A DNA stretch of 64,000 bases from Gemmatimonadaceae bacterium (GTDB taxonomy: Bacteria > Gemmatimonadota > Gemmatimonadetes > Gemmatimonadales > Gemmatimonadaceae), in assembly GCA_019186945.1 (NCBI GenBank), contig JABAQJ010000007.1:1-64000 (forward strand), given 5' to 3'. Position numbers and translations under genes: made by a program. This document shows, one piece after another, positions 19,276-29,059 of the stretch (within the stretch, counting starts at the first letter, position 1; the number at the start of each line of letters is the position of its first letter). The notes beneath the pieces are model-generated. The model saw only the letters and a program-made list of their open reading frames with translations. It had not been told where the DNA came from and ran no database searches.

Positions 19276-19773
19276 TCAGGATCGGCGGGCGCGTTCGTCG
19301 ACGCGGCGGCGCGCCGCTCTCACCAAGCCCCACACAATTCCAACCACGAATCCCAACGGACCGGTGATGAAAATGCCGAGGAGTGGCCCCTGGTTCGCTT
19401 CTGGGTCCACGATCATCGGGCCGATGAAGCCGACAAGAAAGGCAATTGCGCCGACGAACACCGCGAAGCCGAGCGCGTTCTCTCCGTGCCACCAGCGACT
19501 CCGGATCGGACCATACCGCACGATCAGGATGAGCCCGATGATCGGGACGAGTGGGAAGACCAGGCCGAAGAGCGGTCCCACGATGATCGCCGGGGTTCGA
19601 GGAACAGGATTTCGACCGCTGAAGTGCCGGCCCAAGTTGCCAGCGCAACGCAGGCCGGTCAACGATCCCGCATTCCGGCGGCTCCTCGCCAGCCGTCGAA
19701 CCGCACGACGCTCGTTTCGGGATGTCGCTATGGGAGTGTGACCTTCGGGAAGTCCCGTCGGCTTCGCGATCAC
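19276..19773 (-). CDS. Small membrane protein, function unknown
   Basis: Up to 165 residues. The first ~60 residues are Arg-rich and low-complexity; three hydrophobic segments follow (near residues 63-86, 100-120 and 130-150), then a basic tail. The true start may be an internal GTG near 19581 just before the first helix, because the leading segment does not look like a conserved domain. No family recognised. It lies 41 bases upstream of the VOC gene, on the same strand. Confidence 0.5.
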   Translation of the reverse strand: MIAKPTGLPEGHTPIATSRNERRAVRRLARSRRNAGSLTGLRCAGNLGRHFSGRNPVPRTPAIIVGPLFGLVFPLVPIIGLILIVRYGPIRSRWWHGENALGFAVFVGAIAFLVGFIGPMIVDPEANQGPLLGIFITGPLGFVVGIVWGLVRAARRRVDERARRS

Positions 19774-19866
19774 GCTGTGGCGAACCGGTTCTCAGTTTCT
19801 GCTCGGTATTTTGTCACGCGCGTCAGAGCGGCGACATTTAGGAACCAGCGCTGGAAGAGGGAGAAC

Positions 19867-20403
19867 GTGACCGGTTTTGACATGTCGCACACTAGGGCAA
19901 TCCTGTCGCGGACACCCAATGTCCTGCGCGCATTGCTGCTCGATTTGCCGGACGCGTGGTTGCACCACGGCGACGGTCCCGGACGCTGGTCTCCGGCTGA
20001 GGTGCTCGTGCATCTGATCGAAGGCGAACGCTCCTTGTGGGTGCCACGCCTGGAGGCCATCCTGCAGCAGCCGGGGGCGGGCCAGTTCGACCCGTTTACG
20101 CGCGATGGCAACATCGAGCGTGCGCGATCCACGCCGGTGGCCCACTTGCTGGATGAATTCGAGGCGCTCCGGTCGGCCAGCCTTCGCGTGCTGGACGCGC
20201 GCCGGATTTCCGAAAGGGATCTGGCCAGGACCGGCACGCACCCCGAATTTGGCGTGGTCACCCTCCGTCAGCTTCTCTCCACCTGGACGGTCCACGATCT
20301 GGCTCACCTCACGCAGATCGCACGCACGATGGCGCGCCAGTACGCCGACGACGTGGGGCCGTGGCGTGCGTACCTGGGAGTGTTGCAGCCGCCGACTGGC
20401 TGA
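19867..20403 (+). CDS. DinB/YfiT-like putative metalloenzyme
   Basis: 178 residues forming a four-helix DinB fold. The three metal-ligand histidines are visible: His49 in VLVHLIEGE, and His143 and His147 in TWTVHDLAHLTQ. Related proteins use mycothiol, bacillithiol or glutathione as thiol cofactors, or are damage-induced; the substrate here is unknown. I placed the start at the GTG at 19867 because GAGGGAG lies just ahead of it; the ATG at 19882 is the alternative. The open frame extends upstream to 19486, but that part overlaps the opposite-strand membrane-protein gene. Confidence 0.82.
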   Translation: MTGFDMSHTRAILSRTPNVLRALLLDLPDAWLHHGDGPGRWSPAEVLVHLIEGERSLWVPRLEAILQQPGAGQFDPFTRDGNIERARSTPVAHLLDEFEALRSASLRVLDARRISERDLARTGTHPEFGVVTLRQLLSTWTVHDLAHLTQIARTMARQYADDVGPWRAYLGVLQPPTG

Positions 20404-20473
20404 GACGTTCTGCCGGCCGGCATGGGACGCCTGCGGCGACATCATCCAGCGTGCCGTAGGCGTTGCGCGCCTG

Positions 20474-22423
20474 TCATCCCGGCTTGTTGGACGCGTCCTC
20501 CCTCTCCTGCCGTGGTTCGCCGGCGTCCTGCGATCGCGTCTGCTCTCTTCGGCGGAGGAAGGGCAAGTTTCTTGACGGGGCTTCCGGCTCGTACTCGGCG
20601 ATTCGCATCCGATAGCTGGACAGCACATCGCTGCGTGTCATCATGCCGATCACGCGTGGCTTCCCCTCGCGGTTGACGACTGGCAGACGGCCGATGTCGT
20701 GATTGACCATGTGGTCCGCCGCCTGACGGACCGTGCAGTCGTCATAGACGAAACGTGGCAACTGCGTGATGAGGCTGGCGACGCTCGCGCCCTCCGCTTC
20801 GGTAGACAGGAGGTCGCGGCGCGTCAGCACTCCGACCAGCGTATCGGACTTGTCCAGGATCGGAAACCCCTGGTGAGAACTGCCCTTGGAGCCGGACGCG
20901 ATCCACTCCCGGACCTCGCCGATCGTTTGTGTCGTCCTGAGCACCGTCACCGGATGCGATGCGACGTCTCGAACGAGGACGTGGTCGAGCGGATCGGTTG
21001 CATACTCGTTCGGGGCCTGAACGCCGCGGCGGGCGATCTTCTCGGTCATGATCGTGTTCCGCATGGCGAGCCAGGAAACCAGGTAGGCAGCGGCGCAGCC
21101 TCCCAGCAGCGGCAGGATAGCCGCCGGTTGCAACGTCGTCTCGAACGCAAAGATGGCCGACGCGAGCATGGCACGCGATGCTCCCGCGAAGAGGGCCGCC
21201 ATGCCAACCAGACCGGCGATACGCACGTCGACGCCGGCGTGCGGCAGCAACGCGACCGTGGCGCCACCGAGGAGCACGCCGACGCCACCCCCGATCGTAA
21301 ACAGCGGTGCCAGCGTTCCGCCGGATGTGCCGCTTCCCAGCGCGATCAGCCAGGACAGGAACTTCATCACGCAGAGGAAGGCCACCGCAGTGATCGGCAG
21401 GTGGTTGGACAGGATCGCCGTGATGTTGTAGTAGCCAACGCCGAGTGTGTCTGGCGCGAAGTAGCCGATGACGCCGACTGCCACCGCGCCTAGCGCGGGC
21501 CACCACATCCAGTGGACGGGAAGGTGCTCGAACCGATCCTCGACGGCGTAAACGGCGCGAGTCACTCCGGCCGCTACCAGACCCATCAGTGCTCCGAGTA
21601 TGACGTAGAAGGCAAGCGCACTGAGCGGAGCCGGCCCAACGTCTGGCATGCCGAACGCTGGCTTCGAGCCTTCGAAGGCGATGCGCATCCCCGTGGCGAC
21701 CGTCGCGGCCAGGGCGACCGGAATGATCGAGCGCGGGCGATACTCGAACAGCAGCAATTCGACGGCGAGGAGCACAGCCGCGACCGGGCTGCCGAACGTC
21801 GCAGCCATTCCGGCTGCTGCACCCGCGCCAAGGAGCGTCTTTCGCTCTGCGGGGCTGCATGCCGTGAACTGCCCGACCAGTGACCCCACGGCGCCGCCAG
21901 TGGCGATGATCGGGCCTTCGGCACCGAACGGTCCACCCGTGCCGATCGCGATGGCCGACGAAAGCGGCTTGAGGACCGTTAGCCGGGCAGGGATGCGACT
22001 CCTGTTCGTGAGCACCTGTTCCATCGCTTCTGGAATACCATGGCCACGAATCGCGCGAGATCCATAACGCGCCATCAGGCCCACCACCAGGCCTCCGATG
22101 ACGGGGATCGGAACCACCCAGAGCCCAAGTCGCGCGACCGCGTCGGCTGGTGCCCGGCGTTCGATCGACGCGTCACCGAAGAACGCAAAGTTGGTGACCA
22201 GCGCGATCAGCCACATCAGCAGCAAGGCGAGGATCGCGGACGCCACACCAAGCAGGATGGCGAGGAAGCAGATCCATAGTGTGCGCTGATCGATCGGAGA
22301 TCGTTCGTCCGGTACCTGGGCAGCGTCGACGACTACATCGAGCGCCGGTGAGACAGTCAGTCCGTCGGCGGTTGCGGATCGAGGCCGGTCATCGCCCGTA
22401 GAGTCTCCTTCGTCATGTTTCAT
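20474..22423 (-). CDS. ClC chloride/proton antiporter with two CBS domains
   Basis: 649 residues. ClC selectivity-filter segments are visible: GHGIPEAMEQ, GPFGAEGP with the gating glutamate at about residue 169, and GSGTSGGTLAP. The retained glutamate suggests an exchanger rather than a channel. After the membrane core, a C-terminal region carries two CBS domains (VRDVASHPVTVLRT... and VYDDCTVRQAADHMV), which in this family often bind adenine nucleotides and regulate transport. I chose the ATG at 22423 (MKHDEGD); the upstream frame to 22753 is Arg/Pro-rich and not conserved-looking. It is divergent from the nitrate cluster. Confidence 0.92.
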   Translation of the reverse strand: MKHDEGDSTGDDRPRSATADGLTVSPALDVVVDAAQVPDERSPIDQRTLWICFLAILLGVASAILALLLMWLIALVTNFAFFGDASIERRAPADAVARLGLWVVPIPVIGGLVVGLMARYGSRAIRGHGIPEAMEQVLTNRSRIPARLTVLKPLSSAIAIGTGGPFGAEGPIIATGGAVGSLVGQFTACSPAERKTLLGAGAAAGMAATFGSPVAAVLLAVELLLFEYRPRSIIPVALAATVATGMRIAFEGSKPAFGMPDVGPAPLSALAFYVILGALMGLVAAGVTRAVYAVEDRFEHLPVHWMWWPALGAVAVGVIGYFAPDTLGVGYYNITAILSNHLPITAVAFLCVMKFLSWLIALGSGTSGGTLAPLFTIGGGVGVLLGGATVALLPHAGVDVRIAGLVGMAALFAGASRAMLASAIFAFETTLQPAAILPLLGGCAAAYLVSWLAMRNTIMTEKIARRGVQAPNEYATDPLDHVLVRDVASHPVTVLRTTQTIGEVREWIASGSKGSSHQGFPILDKSDTLVGVLTRRDLLSTEAEGASVASLITQLPRFVYDDCTVRQAADHMVNHDIGRLPVVNREGKPRVIGMMTRSDVLSSYRMRIAEYEPEAPSRNLPFLRRREQTRSQDAGEPRQEREDASNKPG

Positions 22424-23238
22424 CCGGTATTGCCAATCCTGATGTCGTGCTGTCCAACGGTCCGTCTTGGGGGGGTGCGGCCGCCGCCTCACGCTCTCGG
22501 TTCGGGAACAGTAGGGGCTGGCATTCCGAGCTGGCCTATGGACCCGGTCATGTCCGGCCCACATCCGGAACGTGAACCAGCGCGAGAGGATGGGCAAGGT
22601 GATGCCCCATTGAGTGGCCGCCGGTGCGGGATCGGCGGTCATGGTGAGTGGACCTGCGCTGCGCGGATCCCCGTGTCGATGCACCGCCTGGGCGTCACCA
22701 ATGTCGGCGATGCCAGCAAAGGGCTGCCTCCGAGCGCGCGGCCGTGACCACACCGATCCGAGCGATCGGTCACGCGTCCCTGTTAGCCATCGGCAAGGGA
22801 CTGAGATGCGATCGCGCGGAGGTGACGGCAGGGTGGCGCGTAGACACCCGCTCGACCGGGCGAAGTCCCGGCGCCCACTCCTGCCATTGAGGCGTTAGGC
22901 GGTATCAGCGAGAGTGGCCTGGCAGATCTTGCTCGCGCTGGTCGGTCCGTGAGTGCGATGTTCGCTTGCGTCGAGCGGTCGGCCCTGCGTGCGTGCCGGC
23001 AGGTCGGGGCGCGCTTCCAACGGGACACGTTCGTTCGGGATTGACGCACGCGTTATGCATCGGCGCACCGTCGCGCAGGCCGGTGGGCACTCCCTTCTGC
23101 GCGACACTTGACGGTCTGCGGAAGGAGCAACAATATAGCCGATATTCTGACCTTCAACTCTGAAATACCCGTTCTGCTTTGCGCGTTTCGCGCGCGATTT
23201 CCGATCGCGCCGGATGTCTCAATGACGGAGGAACAGAC
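22424..23238. other. Intergenic region upstream of the nitrate cluster
   Basis: 815 bases between the divergent ClC and cytochrome genes. No convincing gene is present. The right end contains a -35-like TTGACG (23108-23113), an AT-rich segment and an inverted repeat (23132-23146), listed separately. I did not find a clear FNR-type TTGAT-N4-ATCAA site. Confidence 0.6.
23108..23146 (+). promoter_or_regulatory. Candidate promoter and operator of the nar cluster
   Basis: TTGACG at 23108-23113 resembles a -35 element. The possible -10 elements lie in the AT-rich segment 23131-23139, but spacing (17-20) and match (3-4 of 6) are only moderate. Overlapping it is the inverted repeat AATAT-N5-ATATT at 23132-23146, the one conspicuous AT-rich dyad in this GC-rich region. 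It could be a binding site for the Rrf2-type regulator encoded at the other end of the cluster; that is inference. Confidence 0.35.
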
Positions 23239-23733
23239 GTGATACTGCTTGGACGGCGGCTGCGTGGCTCGGCGCGTTGTATCCTGGCGCTGGTTGCTGT
23301 GAACATGGCGATCACACCGGGTACGCTTCATGGCCAGGAGAAGTCTGCAGGGCAGCGCGTGTTCGAAACCATGTGTGTGGCGTGCCATACCATCGGCGGT
23401 GGCGTGCGCATAGGCCCGGATCTGCAGGGAGTCACCGAACGCCGCACCCGGGACTGGATGGTCCGGTTCATCAGCGATCCGGATGCCATGGTTGCTGCTG
23501 GCGACTCGATTGCCGTGGCGAATTTGGCGCAGTACGGCGTGCGGATGCCGAAGTTTCCGCTCACGGCGCCGCAGGTAGAGGCGGTGGTCGACTACCTTGG
23601 CGGCGGAGTCGCGGCTCCTGCCGGGCGGCCGGCGGAGTACATACCGACACTCGTTCTGGCCGCAATCGTTGCAGCTGCTTTCACCCTGATCGCCCTGCGC
23701 CAGGGAACCAAACGGATGGAGACTGTGGCATGA
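23239..23733 (+). CDS. Membrane-anchored monoheme c-type cytochrome of the nitrate reductase cluster
   Basis: 164 residues. An N-terminal signal/anchor is followed by a heme c motif CVACH (residues 46-50). A likely Met axial ligand is in VRMPKFPLT (Met103), and a C-terminal transmembrane helix spans about 136-153. The GTG at 23239 has a GGAGG seven bases upstream, which decides the start. The stop overlaps the narG start by four bases (ATGA). A cytochrome leading a nar operon recalls, in position only, NarC of Thermus, which has more hemes. It could exchange electrons between the quinol pool or periplasmic donors and NarI; that is inference. Confidence 0.88.
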   Translation: MILLGRRLRGSARCILALVAVNMAITPGTLHGQEKSAGQRVFETMCVACHTIGGGVRIGPDLQGVTERRTRDWMVRFISDPDAMVAAGDSIAVANLAQYGVRMPKFPLTAPQVEAVVDYLGGGVAAPAGRPAEYIPTLVLAAIVAAAFTLIALRQGTKRMETVA

Positions 23734-26700
23734 AGAGCCGATGGTTCAAGATCAGCGATGAGTCCCGTTCCTGGGAGGACTTTTATCGCAGCCGCTGGTC
23801 CTACGACTACAGCGTGCGTACCGGCCATGGCGTGAACTGCTCCATGGCGTGCAGCTGGGAAGTGTTCGTCAAGGACGGTCTGATCTGCTGGGAGTTGCAG
23901 AAGACTGACTACCCGCAGATCGACGCTGACATACCGAACGTGGAGCCGCGCGGATGCCAGCGTGGCGTGACGGCGTCGTGGTATCCCTACAGTCCGTTGC
24001 GTCCCAAGTACCCCTACGTGCGCAAGATTCTCTGGGACTTCTATCAGGAGGAGCGCAGCAAGGGCAAGGATCCTGTCGAGGCCTGGGCCGCCGTTGCCGA
24101 GGACGAGGCGCGATCGAAGGCCTACAAGTCGGCGCGCGGAAAGGCAGGATGGAAGCGCGTCTCCTGGGATGACGCCACCGAACTCGCCGCTGCGGCGCAG
24201 ATCCACACGATCAGGAAGTACGGGCCCGATCATATAGCCAACTTCTCGCCGATCCCGGCGATGAGCTTGGGCAGCTTCATTTCCGGGCACAGGTACAACA
24301 ATCTGATCGGCGGCATCTACTGCAGCTACTACGAGTGGTATCACGACCTGCCGCACGTGTCGCCGTCGATGTGGGGCGACCAGACCGAGAACTGCGAGAG
24401 TTCGGACTGGTACCAGGGCACGTACTGGATCGTCGCCGGCAGCAACATCAACATGACGCGCACGGCCGACGCGCATTTCCTGCCCGAAGCGAAGTACCGC
24501 GGGACCAAGGTCGTGGTCGTCTCCCCGAACTACTCCGACGTCGCCAAGTACTCCGACCTGTGGGTGCCGGTGGTTCCCGGAAGCGACGGCGCCTACTTCA
24601 TGGCCTGCATCCACGTCATCCTCAAGGAGTTCTACGCCGACAGGGAGTCTCCCTACTTCACGGACTACGTCAAACGGTATACGAACCTGCCGTTCCTCGT
24701 CATGCTGGATCCGGACGGCGATGCGTACCAGATGGGCCGGTTCGTGCGAGCGTCGGACCTGGAGCAATACGCTGCCGAGGAGAACGCGGACTGGAAGTTG
24801 ATCATGGCGGATGCGGCCGGGTCGCTTCACGTACCGACGGGTTCGATCGGGTTCCGCTGGGAGAAGGAGCCCACCGGGAACTGGAATCTCCAGCTCAAGA
24901 ACGCGGTGACGCGGGAGGATTTCGATCCGCTGCTGTCGTTTCTTGGGGCGTCCGGCCAACGGGCGATGGTATCGTTCTCCGACTTTACCGACACGTTCTC
25001 GATCGTCACTGGTCAGACGCCGGGGCGGGGGAAGAAAGCGGTGGAGCTGCGCCGCGAAGTGCCGGCGCGCCGCATTCGCACGCGCGACGGGAAGGAGATC
25101 CTCGTTACCACGGCGTTCGATCTGTTGATGGCCCAGGCCGGTGTGTCGCGCGGGCTTGGCGGAGACTACCCGAAGGATTTCGACGATCCGAAGCCATATA
25201 CACCGGCCTGGCAGGAGGCGCAAACGGGGGTGAGCCGTCAGCTCGTCATCCAGGTGGCGCGCGAATTCGCCGAGAACGCCGAGAAGACGAACGGGAAGTC
25301 GCTGATCATCACCGGCCCCGGGATTCAGCACTTCTACCACGGCGCATCGCTCTACTACCGCAGCCAGGCGGTGATGTTGGCCCTTTGCGGCTGCAACGGC
25401 AAGCAGGGCGGGAACTTCAACCACTACGTGGGAACGCAGCACACGCGTCTGAATGCGGCGTTCGTGAACCTGAGCGGGGCGCTGGACTGGAATCGCCCGC
25501 CACGCATCATGAACTCCACGTCGCTTTGGTATTTCCAGACGGGGCAATGGCGCTACGACGGAATGGCGCTGGATACGCAGTGGGCAACCGGGGCGAGGAA
25601 GCTTCCGGCGTACAATCACGCTGCCGACATGAACGCGCTGGCGGTGCGCCTGGGCTGGCTTCCCTTTTTCCCGCAGGTGGACAAGAAGAACCCGCTCCGG
25701 CTCTATGAGGAAGCGGTAGCCGCCGGCTGCAAGACGGACGACGAAGTAAAGGCATGGGTGCTGGAGCAGTTCAAGTCGGGCAAGGCGAACTTTGCCATCC
25801 ACGACGTCGATGCACCGGAGAACCGGCTCAAGGTACTGACTGTCTACCGGGGGAATCTCATCGGCACGAGCATGCGGGGTCACGAGCTCACGCTCAAGCA
25901 CTTCCTTGGCACGCACGACAACTCGTTGTGGGAAAACGAGCCGGCGAAGGGAATGGTGAACGAGATCGCGTGGCACGAGACGTCTCCCGTCGGCAAGCTG
26001 GATCTGCTGGTGAACGTGAACTTTCGCATGGACTCGTCGGCCAACTACTCGGACATCGTTCTGCCAGCGGCCTTCTGGTACGAGAAGCACGATGTCACGT
26101 TCGGCGACATGCACACGTTCGTGCACCCGCTGACGCCAGCGACGAACCCGCCATGGGAAGCGAAGCACGACTGGGACGCGTTCCGGATGATCGCTCGCAA
26201 GTTCTCCGACCTGGCGAAGAAGTACTTCCCCAAGCCGGTGAAGGATGTGGTAATGAAGGCGCACTGGATGGACAGCCCCGACCAGCTGGCGCAGCCGCTT
26301 GGCGAGGTGCGGGACTGGCGCAAGGGCGACGTGGAGCCGGTTCCCGGGAAGTCCTTTCCCGGCATTGCCATCGTTGAGCGTGACTATACGAAGGTGTACG
26401 ACCAGATGGTCTCGCTTGGGCCGCTCGTCTGTCAGCCCAAGGGTTATGGCTCCAAGGGCCAATATGCCGACCTCACGCCGATCGTCGAGGAGGAACTCAA
26501 GCATAACGAGGCTCTCACGGTCAAGGACAATCGCGTCACCTTCGAACGCGCCGATCAGTTGTGCGAGCTGATCTGCTCGATATCACCCGAGCTCAATGGC
26601 CGGCTGGCCCACATGATCTTCAAGGAAATGGAGAAGAAGGTTGGGCTGCCGCTGGCCGACATGGTGGAAGCGGTGAAGGAACGGCGGGTGCACTACAAGG

Positions 26701-27485
26701 ATCTGGTTTCGCAGCCCCGCCGGATCCATACGACGCCGCAGTGGAGTTCGATGCTGTTCGATCCAGCGACAGGCAAGCAGCGGACGTTTGCGCCATTCAC
26801 GATGAACGTGGAACGACTCAAGCCGTGGCACACGCTGTCGGGGAGGCAGGAGGTCTACTACGACCACCAGGGCATCCGGGAACTGGGCGAGGCGCTGCCG
26901 ACGAACAAGCCACCGCTGGACATGGTGGCGATCGGAGACGTGCGGCTCGACAAGGCGGAGGCCAAGTCAAAGGTCTTCAGGTTCATCACGCCACACGGGA
27001 AATGGCAGATCCACAGTTCGTTCCGTGACCATTGGCCGATGATGCACATGTCGCGTGGCGGACCGACGGTGTGGATACATCCGGACGATGCCGCGGAGAT
27101 CGAGGTCAGGGACAACGACTGGGTCGAGATGTACTGCGAGAACGGAATCGAGGTAGTCCGCGCCGTGGTGAGTCATCAGGTGCCGCGGAACATGGCGATC
27201 ACCTACCACCAGGTAGAGCGTCACGTCAACGTGCCGTTCTCGCCTCTGGCGCGAAAGCATCGGCGGTCGGATCTGCGAGGCGGCAACAACAACGCCACCA
27301 CGCGGATCCTGATGAACCCGCACACGATGATTGGCGGCTATGCGCAGTTCAGCTACTACATCAACTATTGGGGGACGAGCCCGTCGGAGCGCGATCACGC
27401 GGTGCTCATCCGCAAGATGCCCTTGACCGCCTCGGCTGGGGTCGTGTACCGCGAGGAAGAACTCGCCAGTCTGCCCTCGGCCTAG
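23730..27485 (+). CDS. narG: Respiratory nitrate reductase, molybdopterin alpha subunit
   Basis: 1251 residues, essentially the length of E. coli NarG. It reduces nitrate to nitrite at a bis-MGD molybdenum centre. The FS0 cluster ligands are His33, Cys37, Cys41 and Cys76, with the same 35-residue gap between the last two as in E. coli. The molybdenum-coordinating Asp is in CESSDWYQ (Asp226). There is no Tat signal, so the active site should face the cytoplasm. The ATG at 23730 overlaps the cytochrome stop. Flanking residues differ somewhat from the E. coli and Thermus enzymes (for example HDLPHVSPSMWGDQTENC), suggesting a divergent NarG lineage. Confidence 0.97.
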   Translation: MKSRWFKISDESRSWEDFYRSRWSYDYSVRTGHGVNCSMACSWEVFVKDGLICWELQKTDYPQIDADIPNVEPRGCQRGVTASWYPYSPLRPKYPYVRKILWDFYQEERSKGKDPVEAWAAVAEDEARSKAYKSARGKAGWKRVSWDDATELAAAAQIHTIRKYGPDHIANFSPIPAMSLGSFISGHRYNNLIGGIYCSYYEWYHDLPHVSPSMWGDQTENCESSDWYQGTYWIVAGSNINMTRTADAHFLPEAKYRGTKVVVVSPNYSDVAKYSDLWVPVVPGSDGAYFMACIHVILKEFYADRESPYFTDYVKRYTNLPFLVMLDPDGDAYQMGRFVRASDLEQYAAEENADWKLIMADAAGSLHVPTGSIGFRWEKEPTGNWNLQLKNAVTREDFDPLLSFLGASGQRAMVSFSDFTDTFSIVTGQTPGRGKKAVELRREVPARRIRTRDGKEILVTTAFDLLMAQAGVSRGLGGDYPKDFDDPKPYTPAWQEAQTGVSRQLVIQVAREFAENAEKTNGKSLIITGPGIQHFYHGASLYYRSQAVMLALCGCNGKQGGNFNHYVGTQHTRLNAAFVNLSGALDWNRPPRIMNSTSLWYFQTGQWRYDGMALDTQWATGARKLPAYNHAADMNALAVRLGWLPFFPQVDKKNPLRLYEEAVAAGCKTDDEVKAWVLEQFKSGKANFAIHDVDAPENRLKVLTVYRGNLIGTSMRGHELTLKHFLGTHDNSLWENEPAKGMVNEIAWHETSPVGKLDLLVNVNFRMDSSANYSDIVLPAAFWYEKHDVTFGDMHTFVHPLTPATNPPWEAKHDWDAFRMIARKFSDLAKKYFPKPVKDVVMKAHWMDSPDQLAQPLGEVRDWRKGDVEPVPGKSFPGIAIVERDYTKVYDQMVSLGPLVCQPKGYGSKGQYADLTPIVEEELKHNEALTVKDNRVTFERADQLCELICSISPELNGRLAHMIFKEMEKKVGLPLADMVEAVKERRVHYKDLVSQPRRIHTTPQWSSMLFDPATGKQRTFAPFTMNVERLKPWHTLSGRQEVYYDHQGIRELGEALPTNKPPLDMVAIGDVRLDKAEAKSKVFRFITPHGKWQIHSSFRDHWPMMHMSRGGPTVWIHPDDAAEIEVRDNDWVEMYCENGIEVVRAVVSHQVPRNMAITYHQVERHVNVPFSPLARKHRRSDLRGGNNNATTRILMNPHTMIGGYAQFSYYINYWGTSPSERDHAVLIRKMPLTASAGVVYREEELASLPSA

Positions 27486-27496
27486 GAGGAACGAGC

Positions 27497-29059
27497 ATGA
27501 GAGTCAAGGCACAGAACAGCATGACGTTCAACCTCGAGAAATGCATCGGTTGCAACACATGCACGGTCGCCTGCAAGAACGTCTGGACGAATCGCGAGGG
27601 CGCCGAGTACATGTGGTGGAACAACGTGGAGACGAAGCCGGGAATCGGATATCCGAAGCAGTGGGAGAACCAGGAGCGGTGGCGAGGCGGCTGGGTGAGG
27701 AAGGGCGACGGGCTTACGCTCCGCTACGGCAGCAAACCGTACCAGCTCGCCAACCTGTTCTTCAACCCGCACATGCCGGAGATGAAGGACTACTATGGCG
27801 GTGACGTCTACACGTTCACCTACGACGACCTGCACGACCCGGAGCAGCAGAAGCAGCAGCCCGTTGCCCGGCCGAAGTCCATGGTCACAGAGGAAGAGGA
27901 CATCCCCATCACGTGGGGAGTGAACTGGGAAGACAACGCGGGCGGCACCAATGTGACCGGCAAGCTCGACCTGAACTTCAAGGGGATGAGCGAGCAGGAG
28001 CGGGATGCGTTCCTGCGGTTCCGGGATGTCTTCTACTTCTACCTCCCTCGCATCTGCAATCACTGCGTCAATCCCGCGTGCGTCGCCGCCTGTCCTTCGG
28101 GGGCGGCTTACAAGCGCGAGGAGGATGGCGTAGTGCTGATCGACCAGAACCGGTGTCGCAACTGGCGGTACTGCATCTCGTCGTGTCCGTACAAGAAGCC
28201 CTACTACAACTGGGTGTCGGGCAAGATGGAGAAGTGCATCCTCTGCTATCCCCGTGTGGAGCATGGGTTGCCGCCGGTGTGCTTCCACTCCTGTGTGGGC
28301 AAGATCCGATCATTCGGTGTGACATTCTATGACATGGACCGAGTGCCGGATGCGGCGATGGTGGACGACAAGGATCTGGTACGCGCGCATCGTGACGTGA
28401 TTCTGGATCCGTCGGATCCGGCGGTCGTGGCCAAGGCGCGGGAAAGCGGGTTGAGCGACGACTGGATCGATGCGGCGCAGCGTTCGCCGGTTTACAAGCT
28501 CTTCAAGCGCTGGGAACTGGCGCTTCCGTTGCACCCCGAGTTCCGGACGCTGCCCAGTCTCTTCTACATCCCGCCCCTGAGCCCGATCACGACCAGCGCG
28601 GGCTCGATCTCGCCGGATGAGAAAGACGTGTTCGACATGGATCAACCGAAGGGTGTGCTCATCGATCCGGACGAGATCGACAGGTTCAGAGTGCCGATCA
28701 CCTACCTGGCGAACCTGTTCGCTGCTGGGAATCCCGAGCCGGTACGCGTATCGCTGCGTCGCCAACTGGCGGTACGTCTCTACGAACGCAGCGTGCGGGT
28801 GGACAAGCGACCGAATGTGGACGTCCTCAAGCGAGTAGGGCTCACGGAAGACGACGCCAAAGGTATCGTCCGGGCTCTGTCGCTGGCGTTCTACAACGAA
28901 CGATTCGTGATCCCGACGACGAAACGAGAGGATGCGGACATCAGCCCGTACACGGAGCGTGGCTTCGCGGGCTATTCGGCGATGGGTCCGCTCACTCCCC
29001 TCAAGCGACGCAAGAGCTATTTCCCGGCACCGCACGATCCGGCGAAGGACTATGAGTAG
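27497..29059 (+). CDS. narH: Nitrate reductase iron-sulfur beta subunit
   Basis: 520 residues. It carries electrons from NarI heme to NarG through one [3Fe-4S] and three [4Fe-4S] clusters. The first ligand group is Cys16, 19, 22 and 26, the same positions as in E. coli. A second group is in CNHCVNPACVAACP; a third contains CRNWRYCISSCPYKK, where Trp replaces a Cys as in the [3Fe-4S] site of NarH; a fourth is CILCYPRVEHG. An AGGAGGA at 27484-27490 sets the ATG at 27497, 11 bases after the narG stop. Confidence 0.97.
   Translation: MRVKAQNSMTFNLEKCIGCNTCTVACKNVWTNREGAEYMWWNNVETKPGIGYPKQWENQERWRGGWVRKGDGLTLRYGSKPYQLANLFFNPHMPEMKDYYGGDVYTFTYDDLHDPEQQKQQPVARPKSMVTEEEDIPITWGVNWEDNAGGTNVTGKLDLNFKGMSEQERDAFLRFRDVFYFYLPRICNHCVNPACVAACPSGAAYKREEDGVVLIDQNRCRNWRYCISSCPYKKPYYNWVSGKMEKCILCYPRVEHGLPPVCFHSCVGKIRSFGVTFYDMDRVPDAAMVDDKDLVRAHRDVILDPSDPAVVAKARESGLSDDWIDAAQRSPVYKLFKRWELALPLHPEFRTLPSLFYIPPLSPITTSAGSISPDEKDVFDMDQPKGVLIDPDEIDRFRVPITYLANLFAAGNPEPVRVSLRRQLAVRLYERSVRVDKRPNVDVLKRVGLTEDDAKGIVRALSLAFYNERFVIPTTKREDADISPYTERGFAGYSAMGPLTPLKRRKSYFPAPHDPAKDYE

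Noticed and set aside
23277-23729. N-terminal extension of narG beginning at 23277
   Set aside because: This would overlap the cytochrome gene out of frame. The ATG at 23730 with the canonical NarG N-terminus is enough.
23592-26504. A 970-residue open frame on the minus strand
   Set aside because: It lies entirely antisense to narG, which has full catalytic motifs. Long antisense frames are expected in GC-rich genes, and the product has no recognisable features.
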